From positions 744,001 to 808,000 of the forward strand of contig CANJKZ010000060.1 in NCBI GenBank assembly GCA_947471745.1: DNA of 64,000 nt, written 5' to 3'. The notes under the pieces are model-generated. The model was not told the DNA's origin. It was given only the letters and a program-made list of their open reading frames with translations, and did not search any database. The position numbers and the translations under genes were made by a program. This stretch comes from Closterium sp. Naga37s-1. Its lineage: Eukaryota > Streptophyta > Zygnematophyceae > Desmidiales > Closteriaceae. Positions 34,201 through 45,000 of this stretch are shown one piece after another (the stretch's first letter is position 1; each line of letters starts with the position of its first letter).

Positions 34201-37200
34201 ATTGACTTTTGAGACGTCTCAATAGGAGGTGAGCTTGATGGTAGCGAATGACTCCTCCTGGGAGTGGTAGGAAATTGACTTTTGAGACGTCTCAATAGGA
34301 GGTGAGCCTGATGGTAGCGAATGACTCCTCCTGGAAGTGGTAGGAAATTGACTTTTGAGACGTCTCAATAGGAGGTGAGCTTGATGGTAGCGAATGACTC
34401 CTCCTGGGAGTGGTAGGAAATTGACTTTTGAGACGTCTCAATAGGAAGTGAGCCTGATGGTAGCGAATGACTCCTCCTGGGATTGGTAGGAAATTGACTT
34501 TTGAGACGTCTCAATAGGAGGTGAGCCTGATGGTAGCGAATGACTCCTCCTGGGAGTGGTAGGAAATTGACTTTTGAGACGTCTCAATAGGAAGTGAGCC
34601 TGATGGTAGCGAATGACTCCTCCTGGGAGTGGTAGGAAATTGACTTTTGAGACGTCTCAATAGGAGGTGAGCCTGATGGTAGCGAATGACTCCTCCTGGG
34701 AGTGGTAGGAGATTGTGGGGATGGGACGCCTGGGGTGGATGGGAAGCCTGACTACTGCATTACCTGCTGGTAAAACGCAGCGCCCACAGCTATGTTGGTT
34801 TGACTTTTGAGAATTTATCAAAAGTCAAACCAACATTGTGGGGATGGGACGCCTGGGGGGGCTGGGAAGCCTGACTACCGCATACCTGCTGGTAAACCCC
34901 CCGCAGCGCCCACAGCCAGCATGAGCATCTGCTTCACCGCCTGATTTGGCCGCATCAGCAGCAGATGAGGCGGCGGGGGGGGAAGGGTGGGTGGGGGTGT
35001 GGAGAGAGCATCGTACCTGCTGGTAGAATGCAGCGCCCACAGCCAGCATGAGCATCTGCTTCACCGCCTCATTCGGCCGCAGCAGCTCCCTCCGCACCCC
35101 CACCTTTGATTCTAGAGCGGAAGCCAAGAGCTAATCGTACCTGCTGGTAGTATGCAGCCCCCACAGCCAGTTTCAGCATCTGCTCCACCGCCTCATTCGG
35201 CCACATCAGCAGAGGATGAGGCAGCAGGGGAGGGGGGGTTGTGGAGAGAGCATCGTACCTGCTGGTAGAACGCAGCCCCCACGGCCAGCATGAGCATCTG
35301 CTTCACCGCCTCATTCGGCCGCACCAGCTCCCTCCACACCCCCACGCCCACCCCCCTGCCCTTCCCTCCCCCCAACATCCCCCCCTTCCGCAAACCCATC
35401 CCTCCACCACCCCCAGATAAACCGCCCCCAGATAAGCCTCCCCCAGTTGGACCCTTCCAGAACTGTGCTCCTGCAGGGGCGGTGGGTGTGAGGGAGTGTA
35501 GACCTGCCATCCCTCCTGCTCCCCCTGCTCCTCCACCTCCTCCGGCTGTTGCTGCTGAAGCTACCTCCCCATGCCCTCCTAGCAACGCTGCTGCTTCTGC
35601 ATCATCACTCCCACCACCAGCACCAGAACCACCAGCATGAGCAGCGGCGGCGGCAGAAGCAGCAGCAGCAGCAGCGGTCATATCTTCAAGCAGCGCAGCC
35701 GTCTCAACCTCTCTCCCGTCCTCCAGCACCAGCAGCACCTCCGCAGCCTCCCTCACCCTCCCCACCAGCACCAGCCACCGTGGGGATTCCGGCACACCCA
35801 GCCATAACACCCCGAGACCCAAGCCTGCTGCGGGTACCACTCCAAACAGCAGCATCAGCCGCCAGTTATGAGGCGAAAACGCGCTTTCCGCTGCTACCGC
35901 CGCCGCCGCCGCTGCCGCAGCTGCGGTAGCAGCCGTGGCAGCAGTAGGGTCGGTAGCAGCGGCGGCGGCGGCAGCAGCGACAGCCAACGTGGGGTCGTAC
36001 TTAGGGGACGGCGAGAGGAGAAAGGAGATTAAATACCCGAGGAGCAGCCCGAGGGAAGAGAGAAGCTCGCTGAGAGCAGAGAGAGAGCCTCGGGAATCGG
36101 CTGGGGCCAGCTCGACACAATAGAGAGGGCCGACTGTCATCCCGATGCCTACGCCGAAACCGGTGAGGATACGGGTGAAGAGGAGGGTGGGGAAGGTGTG
36201 AGAGAGGGCCATGGTGAGGAAGCCGAGGGAGGAGAGGAGGGAGGAGAGGAGGAGGAGGGGGCGGCGGCCGAAGGAGTCTGCAAGCGGACCAGAGAGGAGG
36301 GCGGAGATGGCTGCTGCGAAGCTGAAGGAACCAATGAAGAGCTCCTGAAATGTTCAACAAAGGAGGGGGGGGAGAGGGGGGGGGGGTGTTGGATGGGGGT
36401 AGTAGGGGTGGGGAGCGTAGATGAGAGAACAGGTGAAGCAGGAGGATAGAGTTCTCTGCCAACTTGAAACAGAGAAGGGAGAACATTTTTGGAGCTTCTA
36501 AAATTAGAGGAGGAGGAGGAGGAGGAGGAGGAGGAGGAGGAGGAGGAGGAGGAGGAGGAGGAGGAGGAGGAGGAGGAGGAGGAGGAGGAGGAGGAGGAGG
36601 AGGAAGAGCGGGCGGCGGTTGGAGAGTCTGCTTATTTATGGGGTGCTGATTTGCCTGAAACCTGGAAGTCTGTTTTGAGACGTCTCAAAACACGGCGGTT
36701 GGAGAGTCTGCTTATATATGGGGTGCTGATTTGCCTGGAAACTGGAAATCTGCTCATTTGGGGGTGTCTTGTACCGTGTTCCTGATGTTCAATGCTATGG
36801 TGGCAGACAGGCACCTGTAGTGGTGGCACTGGCCACGTGGATCACCTTATCTGCCTTGCTGACGTGGCTGGTACAGGTGACGTGGCAGTGACTGACAGGT
36901 GGCGGCGCACTCACCTTATCCGCAATGCTGAGGTGGTAGGTTCGCTGCACTATCAGCACAGCACCACTGGTCACGCCTATGTCTGTTTACCACGGACAGA
37001 GACAGAAGGGGAGCATGAGGGGGGAAGAGGAAAATACTGGACGCGACTCAACGGTCATAATGATCAGCACGGTACCGCTTGTGACGCCTATTCAGCCCAT
37101 TAAGTGGGATGGTGGGTGGGGACAAAGGGGAATGGGGGGTAGGAGAAGAGAAGAGTTTGTGAGAGAAATGCCTGAAATTCTTTTGAGTCGACTGACAAGC

Positions 37201-37699
37201 GAAGGAGTTTGGGAGAACAGACAGGGTTACACGATACATTTGCGCGGCTTCAGATACAAGTGGGATTAATCGAAGGAGATCAAATCTACCAAAGTGATCC
37301 CAATCGCATCCAATCATCCAATGCCGTGCATGTGCATTCGCATCGACCACCTTGCTATTGCCACGTGTACAACCTAACGATCCTAGCTGGCATACCATAT
37401 CCCATCAGCATCGAAGCTAGCGAGGCGAGCGCCACCGGGATCAATATCCGCTTGTTTATAGCAAGTAAGCGCATGAGCACAGCCATCACCATCCCGCCCC
37501 GTCCGAACCGCTTCGCTCCTCCCGCGCCGCCTCCCCGCGACGATCGCTCCGCGGCTCGTCCCCGCGACGCATTTAACGATCCCAGCTCCGGCGCTTCCAC
37601 GTCCGAGCCGCTGAAAACGGAGCCGCCTAACGCGTGTGCATGAAATCCGTCGTCTGTCGGGGAAAGCGTCTCGTCCAATGGCGCCAACTCCTCCGCCAT
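31276..37699 (-). CDS. Sugar/polyol-type MFS transporter, five exons
   Basis: Proton-coupled sugar or polyol transport across a membrane is inferred from family motifs; substrate unknown. Exons (minus): 37699-37396, 36982-36915, 36344-35259, 32781-32595, 31898-31276; all phases fit, about 755 residues. Exon 1 ends LASMLMGY and joins DIGVTSGAVLIVQ (TM1 signature). Exon 3 holds DSFGRRPLLL (the loop 2-3 GRR motif), GVPESPRWLV after TM6 and a long Ala/Gly-rich cytosolic loop. Exon 4 gives ATGVPTMLYYTPELFATMG after FYQQ (TM7) and DEIGRRTMLL. Exon 5 carries LLPPEIFPLRLRAQGTG before the last helices. The enlarged central loop recalls tonoplast monosaccharide transporters, but polyol or inositol transporters fit too. 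The start at 37699 is the first ATG in frame. The introns are full of exon-edge copies. Confidence 0.88.
31945..32560 (-). repeat. Four downstream copies of the exon-4 3' edge (transporter)
   Basis: ACCTGCTGTGCTGATGAGCAGC...GGGCACGAGCGAGGCGAGC blocks (plus strand) at about 31967-32065, 32123-32225, 32248-32355 and 32418-32535 repeat the last ~100 bp of exon 4 with its donor. Downstream in the gene's direction. Confidence 0.87.
32830..33325 (-). repeat. Four upstream copies of the exon-4 5' edge (transporter)
   Basis: Blocks with GAGGTGAGTCCCATTGTGG...GGGACGCCTGTGGCCTGGTGG (plus strand) end near 32940, 33058, 33182 and 33308. Each holds the acceptor and the codons for ATGVPTMLYYTPELFATMGLTS. 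The copy near 33150 has lost part of the exon. Confidence 0.87.
33394..34715. repeat. 73-bp satellite with one palindrome per unit
   Basis: GAGACGTCTC recurs exactly every 73 bp from 33481 to 34649 (17 occurrences), preceded by a diverged GCGC-centred form at 33394-33418. Units differ at a few sites (AGGAGGTGAGCTTG, AGGAAGTGAGCCTG, AGGAGGTGAGCCTG), and the variant order partly repeats, so multi-unit blocks were copied. Read on the minus strand, a unit contains YHSQEESFATIRLTS, which resembles exon-4 YYTPELFATMGLTS, suggesting descent from an exon-4 edge. A TGGGGATGGGACGCCTGGG block flanks both ends. Confidence 0.92.
34709..35240 (-). repeat. Four downstream copies of the exon-3 3' edge (transporter)
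   Basis: TACCTGCTGGTA...GCAGC(G/C)CCCACAGCC (plus strand) recurs at about 34761, 34883, 35015 and 35136, after the true exon end at 35259. The first two belong to a ~90-bp direct duplication split by a 35-bp hairpin at 34797-34831 (arms GGTTTGACTTTTGA/TCAAAAGTCAAACC). Confidence 0.87.
36507..36604. repeat. (GGA)n microsatellite
   Basis: More than 30 trinucleotide units in intron 2 of the transporter, a pyrimidine tract on the transcribed sense strand. The long Gly or Glu frames across it are artefacts. Confidence 0.92.
36610..36753. repeat. 60-bp direct duplication split by a palindrome
   Basis: GCGGTTGGAGAGTCTGCTTAT...GCCTG at 36610-36670 is repeated at 36693-36753. The 22-bp palindrome TGTTTTGAG-ACGT-CTCAAAACA lies exactly between, at 36671-36692. 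Confidence 0.9.
36833..37095 (-). repeat. Flanking copies of transporter exon 2
   Basis: A copy of the exon-2 3' edge with donor-like GTGATC lies at about 36838-36890, downstream. A diverged copy of its 5' edge (GGCGTCACAAGCGGTACCGTG on minus) lies at about 37040-37095, upstream. The functional exon between them is 36982-36915. Confidence 0.78.
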
Positions 37700-37936
37700 T
37701 GGCGCTGTAAAGTCGCGTTCTGCCGAAATGTCCAAAATTGCTGCCTTGAAAGTACAACGTGCGTGACAATGCCGTGCCAAATCACACGGCTAGGAACTGT
37801 AGGAATGAGACAAGGCAACAAGTTCTAAGGACTTCGGTAATGGATAGATTTCATGAATCCTGAACTTGTTTCTTCCTAACCTAAAACTACCGAACCTGTT
37901 TTCTATGTTCCTTGTCTGGTTTCAATTCAATCCAAC
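37700..37936. other. Transporter upstream region
   Basis: Immediately upstream of the transporter ATG. Expected to hold its promoter and 5' UTR; nothing distinctive seen. Confidence 0.45.
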
Positions 37937-38461
37937 TAAGGGGGTGTCCAGCGCGTACATTTACCGTTCAAAAACTAAAACGGTTACCCTATTTGGAGAT
38001 GCTACACAGACTTTTACAGAAATCTCGGACACGGTCAGCTTTCGTACACGAAAGGGCACGCCCCCTCGACGCACCTTGAATCGTCAGACTCACGTAACTG
38101 GAATTTGCATACACACGAACAAGGGTACATGAGCGCGTCCTACCCTCTACAGAAATTGCCCCGCTGAATCGCCTGCACATTTTCGCTAGTGGCTCGCGGC
38201 TCTCGTTCGCGCAGGGAGATTTTTCATGCGCAAAATTTGTGACGCGAGAAAAAACGAGTGTACTTAGTAACCCTGTTTCCGCACTATCTGGGTACAGTTC
38301 CGATGCACATGGCGGGGGCTGTGTCCGCGCGATTGAATTCACATGCATTTCGGACTCGATTTTTCTGGTCTCAATTCTAGGTACAGTGGTGGATATTTTT
38401 GATTCGCGAAACGTGTATCGGTACTAAATTTCCCAAAATGAACGCGCTGGACACGCCCTAA
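37937..38461. mobile_element. Harbinger-like MITE A
   Basis: 519-bp element (37940-38458) with about 23-bp inverted termini (GGGGGTGTCCAGCGCGTACA on the left; two to three mismatches on the right), flanked by TAA on both sides. Three-base TWA duplications and G-rich termini are typical of PIF/Harbinger (Tourist) MITEs. Non-coding. Confidence 0.85.
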
Positions 38462-38862
38462 TCACTGATCGAAACACTACATGCCACAAAGTCCGAACCT
38501 GATTCTGAGGCGCATCTGCTGGTTCGCTAAACTCGTTAGTCTCATCTGCGATACAAGCTGTCAAGAATACAACCCCACCGTATCATTGTTGCAACTAATA
38601 CACGAACATAAATCTGACTAATAGTATTACACAACTTTCAAACTACTCTGACAGACATGACAAATTCCCCGCATGTGTCGCTAAAGCCGCAGGCAGAACG
38701 AATGCCCAGCTTTAGTCAAACCGAACCTTGACAGCATTTGAGACCGTAGTGAGAGTCGCAACCCCAAGCGAGCTCGTAGCAATCTTACGCTACCTAGAGG
38801 AGCGCCGAAATGGCCAGGTAACCTATTCGCATGAACTCGCCAGTAACCCTACCCCTGACAGC
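38462..38862. other. Upstream region of the VOC gene
   Basis: No coding feature recognised between MITE A and the ATG at 38863. Confidence 0.45.
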
Positions 38863-39876
38863 ATGGCGCAATCAGGACGAGCAGGGTCAGCAGCAGCAGC
38901 GGCGCTGCGCCATGTGCTGCTACTGCAGCGGGACGTGCCGCGGGCAGCGAATTTTTTCAAGGAAGGGCTGGGATTGCCCGTGTTGGTGTGCACAGAACGA
39001 TGGGCGGAGGTGCAGGCGGGACCCACGCGGATCGCGCTGCAGCAATGCGACAGGTGGCGGAGGGTTGGGGGGAAGGGGAGGAAAGAAGGTGGGGGGATGG
39101 GGGGAGTAAGGGAGTGGGATTGTTGTGAGAGAGAGAGGGAAACGGAGGGAAGGAGGGGGGGAGACGGGGAGGGGGGAGTGGGGGGTGGTAATGCCCACCC
39201 GGATCGTTCTGCAGCAATGCGACAGGTGGCGGAGGGTTGTGCGGGAGAAAGGGGGGAGGGGAGGGGCGGAGTGGGGGATTGGGGAAAGAAGTGAGATGAA
39301 AGAGGTGAGATGGGGTGGGGGGACGTGGGCGGAAGTGATGGGAAGAGGGGGGGGAGCGAGAGGGAAAGGAGGGAAGTCCTTGAAGCAATGTGACAGGAGG
39401 TTTGAGGAGGGGGGTATGGGTTAGGGTGAGAGGGATGAGAGGGAGGCGCTTCATTAACCACTCTTTTCTTTCCTCCTCCTCCTGTCTCACTCTTTCCCCT
39501 TCCCTTTTCAGCACAGCGCACACAGCTCATGGCTTCTCTCCCCTTCTGTCCTTCTCTGTGCGTGGAGAAGGGGAGTTTGATTCCACTCTCTTGCGCATGC
39601 TGCGGTTGGGAGCGGTGATGGACGGTGCTGTGGTGCACATGCCACAAGGCCGAGTGAGTCCTGCACAATCTAAAACTACATCATGTCATTCTATGTTTTA
39701 TCTACGACTATCCACTTACTGTAATTGGGAATGCAAGAAGGCTAAGTGAGTGTGTGCTTAGTGTCCCATTTTCACAGCAAAGATGTTTGTTATGTGTGTT
39801 TTGTGTGCAGGTAGCTGCTCTAAGAGCTCCTGACGGCCCGATGCTGAGTCTTGTTGAGGAATCGGAGGAGGCTTGA
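38863..39876 (+). CDS. VOC/glyoxalase-superfamily small protein, three exons
   Basis: Exons 38863-39053, 39512-39653 and 39811-39876 join in phase to 132 residues. The pattern is a single vicinal-oxygen-chelate unit: LRHVLLLQRDVPRAANFFKE, GLPVLVCTERWAEVQAGPTRIALQQ, then GFSPLLSFSVRGEGEFDSTLLRMLRLGA and VVHMPQGRVAALRAPDGPMLSL. Metal-ligand positions are not clear, and the family includes metal-free members, so an enzymatic role is not claimed. The first ATG in frame is 38863. Intron 1 contains two copies of the exon-1 3' edge. Confidence 0.85.
39190..39410 (+). repeat. Downstream copies of the VOC exon-1 3' edge
   Basis: CCACCCGGATCG...GCAATGCGACAG|GTGGCGGAGGGTTG at about 39196-39245, and a shorter GAAGCAATGTGACAG|GAGG at about 39380-39400, after the true donor at 39053. 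Confidence 0.82.
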
Positions 39877-40327
39877 GACGAGAAAAATTATATGGATGAT
39901 AGGTTAGGCTTGGTTATCAGGATTATTTGTAAACATCTGTAACATGTACAGCGTTGCTAATTTTTTTAACGTTCTGGAGTGTGCTAGAGGTTTCTCTGTT
40001 GATCCTGCTGACAGCACATGATGTTTCTCAGAAGTTCTCTAAGAATTTCACTTGGTTTAAGCGGGGACATACTACATATATACATTCGAGCAGTCTGTAA
40101 CGCGAATATTCTCCCACAACCTTCTACCGTACCTCCCGCCACGTAAGGAGGAAACGTTCTGAATTTAGTGGTCGTGTCCGCCGTGTGGATCCAGGGACAG
40201 ACATTGTAGGAGTGTCGCGCAGCATCGCGCAGCGTCGCGCAGGGGTGCATCTCTCGAGATTCCGTGCACTTTGAATCTTGGCGAGTGCCTTGACTTCGAC
40301 CTATAGGAAGACAGAGCCTGTCGACCA

Positions 40328-40777
40328 ATGGCATCGCAGCGGGAGCCAGCTGACGACTCCACGAACCTTCGCGAAAACCCTCCAGCTCAGCCCATCGGCT
40401 CAGATCGCTCACGAAACAACCAGGAAGCCTTCGATCACCACGCAGACGGATCCTCCCGTACCAATACCACCAATCGACGGCGCGAGAAGGATTCAGAACC
40501 GCTGATTTACGATCCGACGAAGAAGGAATCGGCGATGGCGGCGTGCGCGGACGAGCATTTGGCGCTGCTCTCGTGCATGCGCAACCAGTCGTCTCTTGCG
40601 CTCATCTGGGGGCAGTCGGAGGAGTGCCGCGCGAAGCACGCGGCGTTCTGGGAGTGCTACGGCCGCCATCGCGGTATGCGGGGGAACAGGATTGCCGCGT
40701 GGCTCGCGCAGCCGGTGCTTTCGTGGGGCGCGGAGGAAGCAGGAGGGAGCGGAGAGGAGGGAAGGGATGCGTGCTGA
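40328..40777 (+). CDS. Twin-CX9C (CHCH) protein, 3' end uncertain
   Basis: MASQREPADD... with a disordered polar N-terminus and then two CX9C helices: C73-x9-C83 (CADEHLALLSC) and C100-x9-C110 (CRAKHAAFWEC). This is the fold of small proteins imported into the mitochondrial intermembrane space by the Mia40 relay, such as respiratory-chain assembly factors; the subfamily is not identified. The open frame runs to 40777. A donor (CGCG|GTATGC) lies at 40673/40674, and copies of this exon end lie downstream, as after other exons here. The true coding end may therefore be 40673 with an unrecognised further exon. Confidence 0.75.
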   Translation: MASQREPADDSTNLRENPPAQPIGSDRSRNNQEAFDHHADGSSRTNTTNRRREKDSEPLIYDPTKKESAMAACADEHLALLSCMRNQSSLALIWGQSEECRAKHAAFWECYGRHRGMRGNRIAAWLAQPVLSWGAEEAGGSGEEGRDAC

Positions 40778-40814
40778 CCCGAGAAGGAGCATTGATGGAC
40801 GAGCCCTGTGTGTA

Positions 40815-41160
40815 GTGCAGTGCAGTGCAGTGCGCTGGAATGCGATACACGCGGCGTTCTCGGTGTGCTACGGCCAGCACCGCGGCGTGCGGGGGAACAG
40901 GATCACCGCGTGGCTGGCGTGGAGGAGGGGGGAAAGAAGGGAAAGGGAGAAGGAGGTTGGGGGGGACAACGGAGGTTGGAGCGGGAAGAGAAGACCTCTT
41001 GAGGAGAGGAGGGGAGAGGTAAGGAGTGAAAAAAGGGCGATTTCTGAAGGGGCCTGTGTGCAATGCGATGCAGTGCAGAGCAGGGCGGTGCGTGCAGGTA
41101 TATATTATCAGATGATGTGGCATGCGGGGGAAGGAAAATGCAGCCTGGCTGGCGTAGCTG
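40815..41160 (+). repeat. Downstream copies of the CX9C gene's exon end
   Basis: ACACGCGGCGTTCTCGGTGTGC...GCGGGGGAACAGGATCACCGCGTGGCTGGCG at about 40848-40925, and a weaker copy (GGCATGCGGGGGAAGGAAAATGCAGCC) at about 41118-41160, repeat 40635-40710. The donor-like GGTATG is lost in the first copy. Confidence 0.8.
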
Positions 41161-41628
41161 GTACTCTCAAGAGCCACTGAATGCTCTGAGACATAGGCAG
41201 ACGCAGGAGCATTCACAGCCATAGACACAGAAGGTGCAGAGCAGACACAGACACAGACACAGACACCGCCGTAGGCCCATGCGCAGATGCAGATGTGACC
41301 TACCGTAATTTGACTATGCGGGTATGCCGTCCCATACCAGGGGCGCAGGTGATGAACGCTGTTAGTTACGTGGCTGCTGCAGCTGATATGTAAAGGCCTG
41401 GGACATTACCATGTGATAAACTTTGGGGCATAAACCGTATGTATTCTGGAATGCGTGGGGCCTCAGGATAAGACACAAGGGAGAGGGGCCCTGGAGGCCA
41501 TGCTGCTGGTAGGCGTGGGAAGGGATGCCAGTGCCCTTGAGGATGTTCTGAGGCTAATGTAACAGAATTGATGCTTGCGCGGGTGGTTCTCTCAACCTGG
41601 GGATGCAAAGAATTGGAGGAAGGGGGAG
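41161..41628. other. Intergenic stretch before copia-3
   Basis: Contains a short ACACAG microsatellite at 41234-41264. No gene recognised. If the CX9C gene has a further exon, this may be intron. Confidence 0.45.
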
Positions 41629-41633
41629 GAGGG

Positions 41634-42007
41634 TGTTGGAAACAAGTAACTTAAGCGCCTCTGTCGTGTCGAAACACCAAGTCAGAAACGAAGCAAAACA
41701 TATCGAAGCATCAGCGAGTCAACCCTCGCAGGTTGAGCAACTGCTGGAGGTTACGCGAAAGTCAAAGGTCAGCGAACTTTGACCTGACAAGTACAGCGCG
41801 ACAGCAAGGACAAACAACTGACTCGCTATTGAGCAGTTGCCCGAGTCGTCACTGTATCGAACTGTCAAACTATGATAATGCTTGTGCTGTGTAGGCTGTA
41901 GTGGGGTAGCTCATAAGGGGTACAACCCAAATTAGGGTTAGCATATGTACCCACATCTCTGTTTAGGGTTGCACTCATTCCTAAGGGCCTTTTTTTTCAG
42001 CCCAACA
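41634..42007 (+). repeat. Copia-3 5' LTR, chimeric centre
   Basis: The first ~240 bp and the last ~25 bp match the 3' LTR. The middle (about 41880-41985) does not. Instead it carries TAGGCTGTAGTGGGGTA...GGGGTACAACCCAAATTAGGGTT, which resembles the copia-1/2 LTR core. Confidence 0.85.
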
Positions 42008-42019
42008 TGGTATCAGAGC
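42008..42019 (+). other. Copia-3 primer-binding site
   Basis: TGGTATCAGAGC, an exact match to the usual initiator-Met primer site, adjoining the LTR. Confidence 0.92.
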
Positions 42020-42065
42020 TGTCAGGACAAATTCCACAATCAAGACACCTACAACATGAGAAAGC

Positions 42066-45000
42066 ATGGCTACTCAGAAGGAGAGGAGTTCCTCTAATGG
42101 TTCTCCCGACACTACCCCCACTCCACCTCCTGCCTCTGGCCTACAGACAGAGCAGGGCACGGCGACAAGACCAGCAGCAGGGTCCACTAAAACTCATGCG
42201 AATAAGCCTGCAGACTTCAACCAAGACATGATGGAGAAGTTCTTCTCCTTCATGTCCTTCTACGAGCAACACCAGCTGTCGGCACCTGCGCAGTCAAACA
42301 ACAGCAACAACAACAACGACGTGACGCCCATGAGCCTCGACGGCTCATCCTACGCACGTGGAAATCAACAGCAGCAACCTACATTTGCTCCGTACGAGCC
42401 CTAGTGCGGCTCCGTCAGCTTTATGCCACAACCGCAGACTGCACTAGGACAAGAGAAGACACTGGACGCACTTCAAGTTCAGTCGCAGTTCGCGCACGTC
42501 TTAAAACTGCAAACGTCAAAGCCTTTCGACGGGAAGGACTTCTTTACCTGGTCGTTCGAATTCGAACTAATGATGGAAGGCGCGCAGATTCTTGGCATCT
42601 TCGACGAGTCCTTGCCATATCCAACACACGGCACACAGTACGACAAACAGCAGTACACGTATCAGTCAATGATGGCGTACACAATACTACTGAGAAACAT
42701 CACTCCGAATCAGCAGCAGAATATACGGTCTTACCGAGGATACGGCAACTCTGCAGAGCTCGCGTACAACCACCTGAAGAACCTGTATCAAGCAACAAAC
42801 AGCGTCAATCAAAGTCGGTTAATGGCGCAACTGACAACAGTCGAAATGAAACCAGGCGAAAAGAGAATGGCGTATATCAGCCGTTGTCGAGAATTGCGTG
42901 ACAAACTCATTCGGTGCGGAGGGTCGATTTCATAAGACGCCATCGTCACAGTCATCATCGGCGGCCTCGGTCCTCAGTGGCGCTCCACTCGTGCCATACT
43001 CCGAGCTCACGGAAAAATATCAGAAGCAGCACTCTACGCCGAGATCCACGCTGAGCAGCAAGATATGGACCTGCAAGAAGAACGACACAAGAGGAAGGCA
43101 TCAGTACCCGAATTCGCATTTCACACTCAACGGCGCTACAATAACAACAACAATCGGCATCAACCGAAACCAGTACCTCCGTTGTGTCACCTTTGTAATA
43201 CATCAGGTCACCCCCGTACACACTGCCCAAACCGGCAGCAGTCAACGCCAACGCAGCGGCCGCTTCGCCCTTCAAGCAGTCAAGTCGCCTCAACGCAAGC
43301 GAATCCGACCACTCAAGTACAAGCCTCAACAACATCGACGGGACAACCTGCGCAAGGAACAAGAAACTTCGTCAGTTGCATGGCACGGCTCACCGACTCC
43401 TGCATCACAGAATCACCACCCCATTACTCACCGGAAGAGCAACTCGACAACAGCACGCCTCGCCGCGAGTCACTTCAACCAAATCCGACGTATGCAGCCA
43501 TCGCTCAAAGCGAGCCGTCCGGGAAAGACACGTGGTTCTTGGACAGTTGCTGCGGACAGCACATGTGCTCTTCAGGACGCTTTGTTCAACGCGAACACCA
43601 ACTTCAACGCGAGGTCGTCATCACCGTCGCCAACAATCAGAACCTGCGCACACGACGACAAGGCGTAGTGCAACTTCAGTCACGAGAGACAAACGTCATA
43701 CTGCAAATGTCAAAAGTTTTAATAGCAGAAGGGCTCGGTTTCAACTTACTGAGCGTCAGTCAACTGATGGCGAAGGGCATACACCTCGAAGCAGATAGCA
43801 CCACTCAGGAGTTGAAGTTATACCACGGGAAGGGCGGTCTCTACATCGGGAAGGCGGTCCTGAAAAACAACGTCTTCGTCCTCGACTTCGTCCCAGATCT
43901 TGGCACCGCTGACAGCGACGGGATTGTCACCTTCACCTCCTGGACACACCCACCGGATCTCGACCCCGACTTCAGTCCAGAAGGCTTCTGGTACTCGCAC
44001 ACCATTCCTGAGGCAGAACGAACAAGAGCATTAGCAACGATTCAGCAATCGGCAGCAACAGAGACAACATCGGCAGCAGCAGAGACAACATCAGCAGCAG
44101 CAGAGACAACAACGGCAGCAGCAGAGACAACACCGGCAGCAGCAGAGACAACACCGAAAGCAGCAGAAACAACATCGGCACCAATCACGGGTCCTTCAAC
44201 TGCACCGGCTCCAATCGACGACGACACTTCACCAACTCCTGCGTAGCAGTTGAACCCAACTCAACGGGAAGTCCATCGAAGCGCCAACTTCACCGCCAGC
44301 TTTTACTCCAACTCCGACGTATATCGACGCTCACCCGGACATCGCACGAATGGGACATCCAAGCAACACGGTGTTAAACAATACAATCAGAGCAAACGTG
44401 CTCGATAAAGATTCACTGCTCCTAACCAACGGAAACGAACTTCGACGAGCTCGCGGAACATGCTTTACCTGCCCCGAAGCTGACTTACCACATCGGCCGT
44501 TCGCTTCTCACCACAATCCCAGCGCACCAGCTTACACACCACTCGAGAAAGTGTACAGCGACATCCTGTACAACCGCGAACCTGGACAAGGAGCATACAG
44601 TTACACCATCACGTTCATCGATGCCGCAACGCGTTACGTTTGGCAGCTCAACCTACCGAGCAATGACATGGCCTTCGAGGCCTGGATCCCAGCCGCAGAA
44701 CGAGAATCAGGCGTGAAATTAAAAAGCTTCCAGTCAGACGGGGGAGGAGAATACACCTCACAGAGGTTCAAGCAGTACTTGGCAGAAAGAGGGATCAAGA
44801 GGCTCATCTCTCTTCCCTACGCTCACCAGCAGCAAGGCGTAGCAGAAAGGATGAACAGGACTCTCCAGAACACCATGCGCAAACTACTACGAGGCATGCG
44901 ACTACCCAACCACCAGTGGCCCGAAGCAATGGACCACGCTGTCATGCTGCACAACTTGCTCTCGTCATTATCGCTCCCGAACAACGCATCACCGCATCTG

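Noticed and set aside
33473..34660. CRISPR-like array
   Set aside because: Spacing is exactly 73 bp, but the whole unit, not just a repeat, is conserved; there are no unique spacers and the context is a eukaryotic intron.
36464..36785. Poly-Gly and poly-Glu frames
   Set aside because: Artefacts of the (GGA)n microsatellite.
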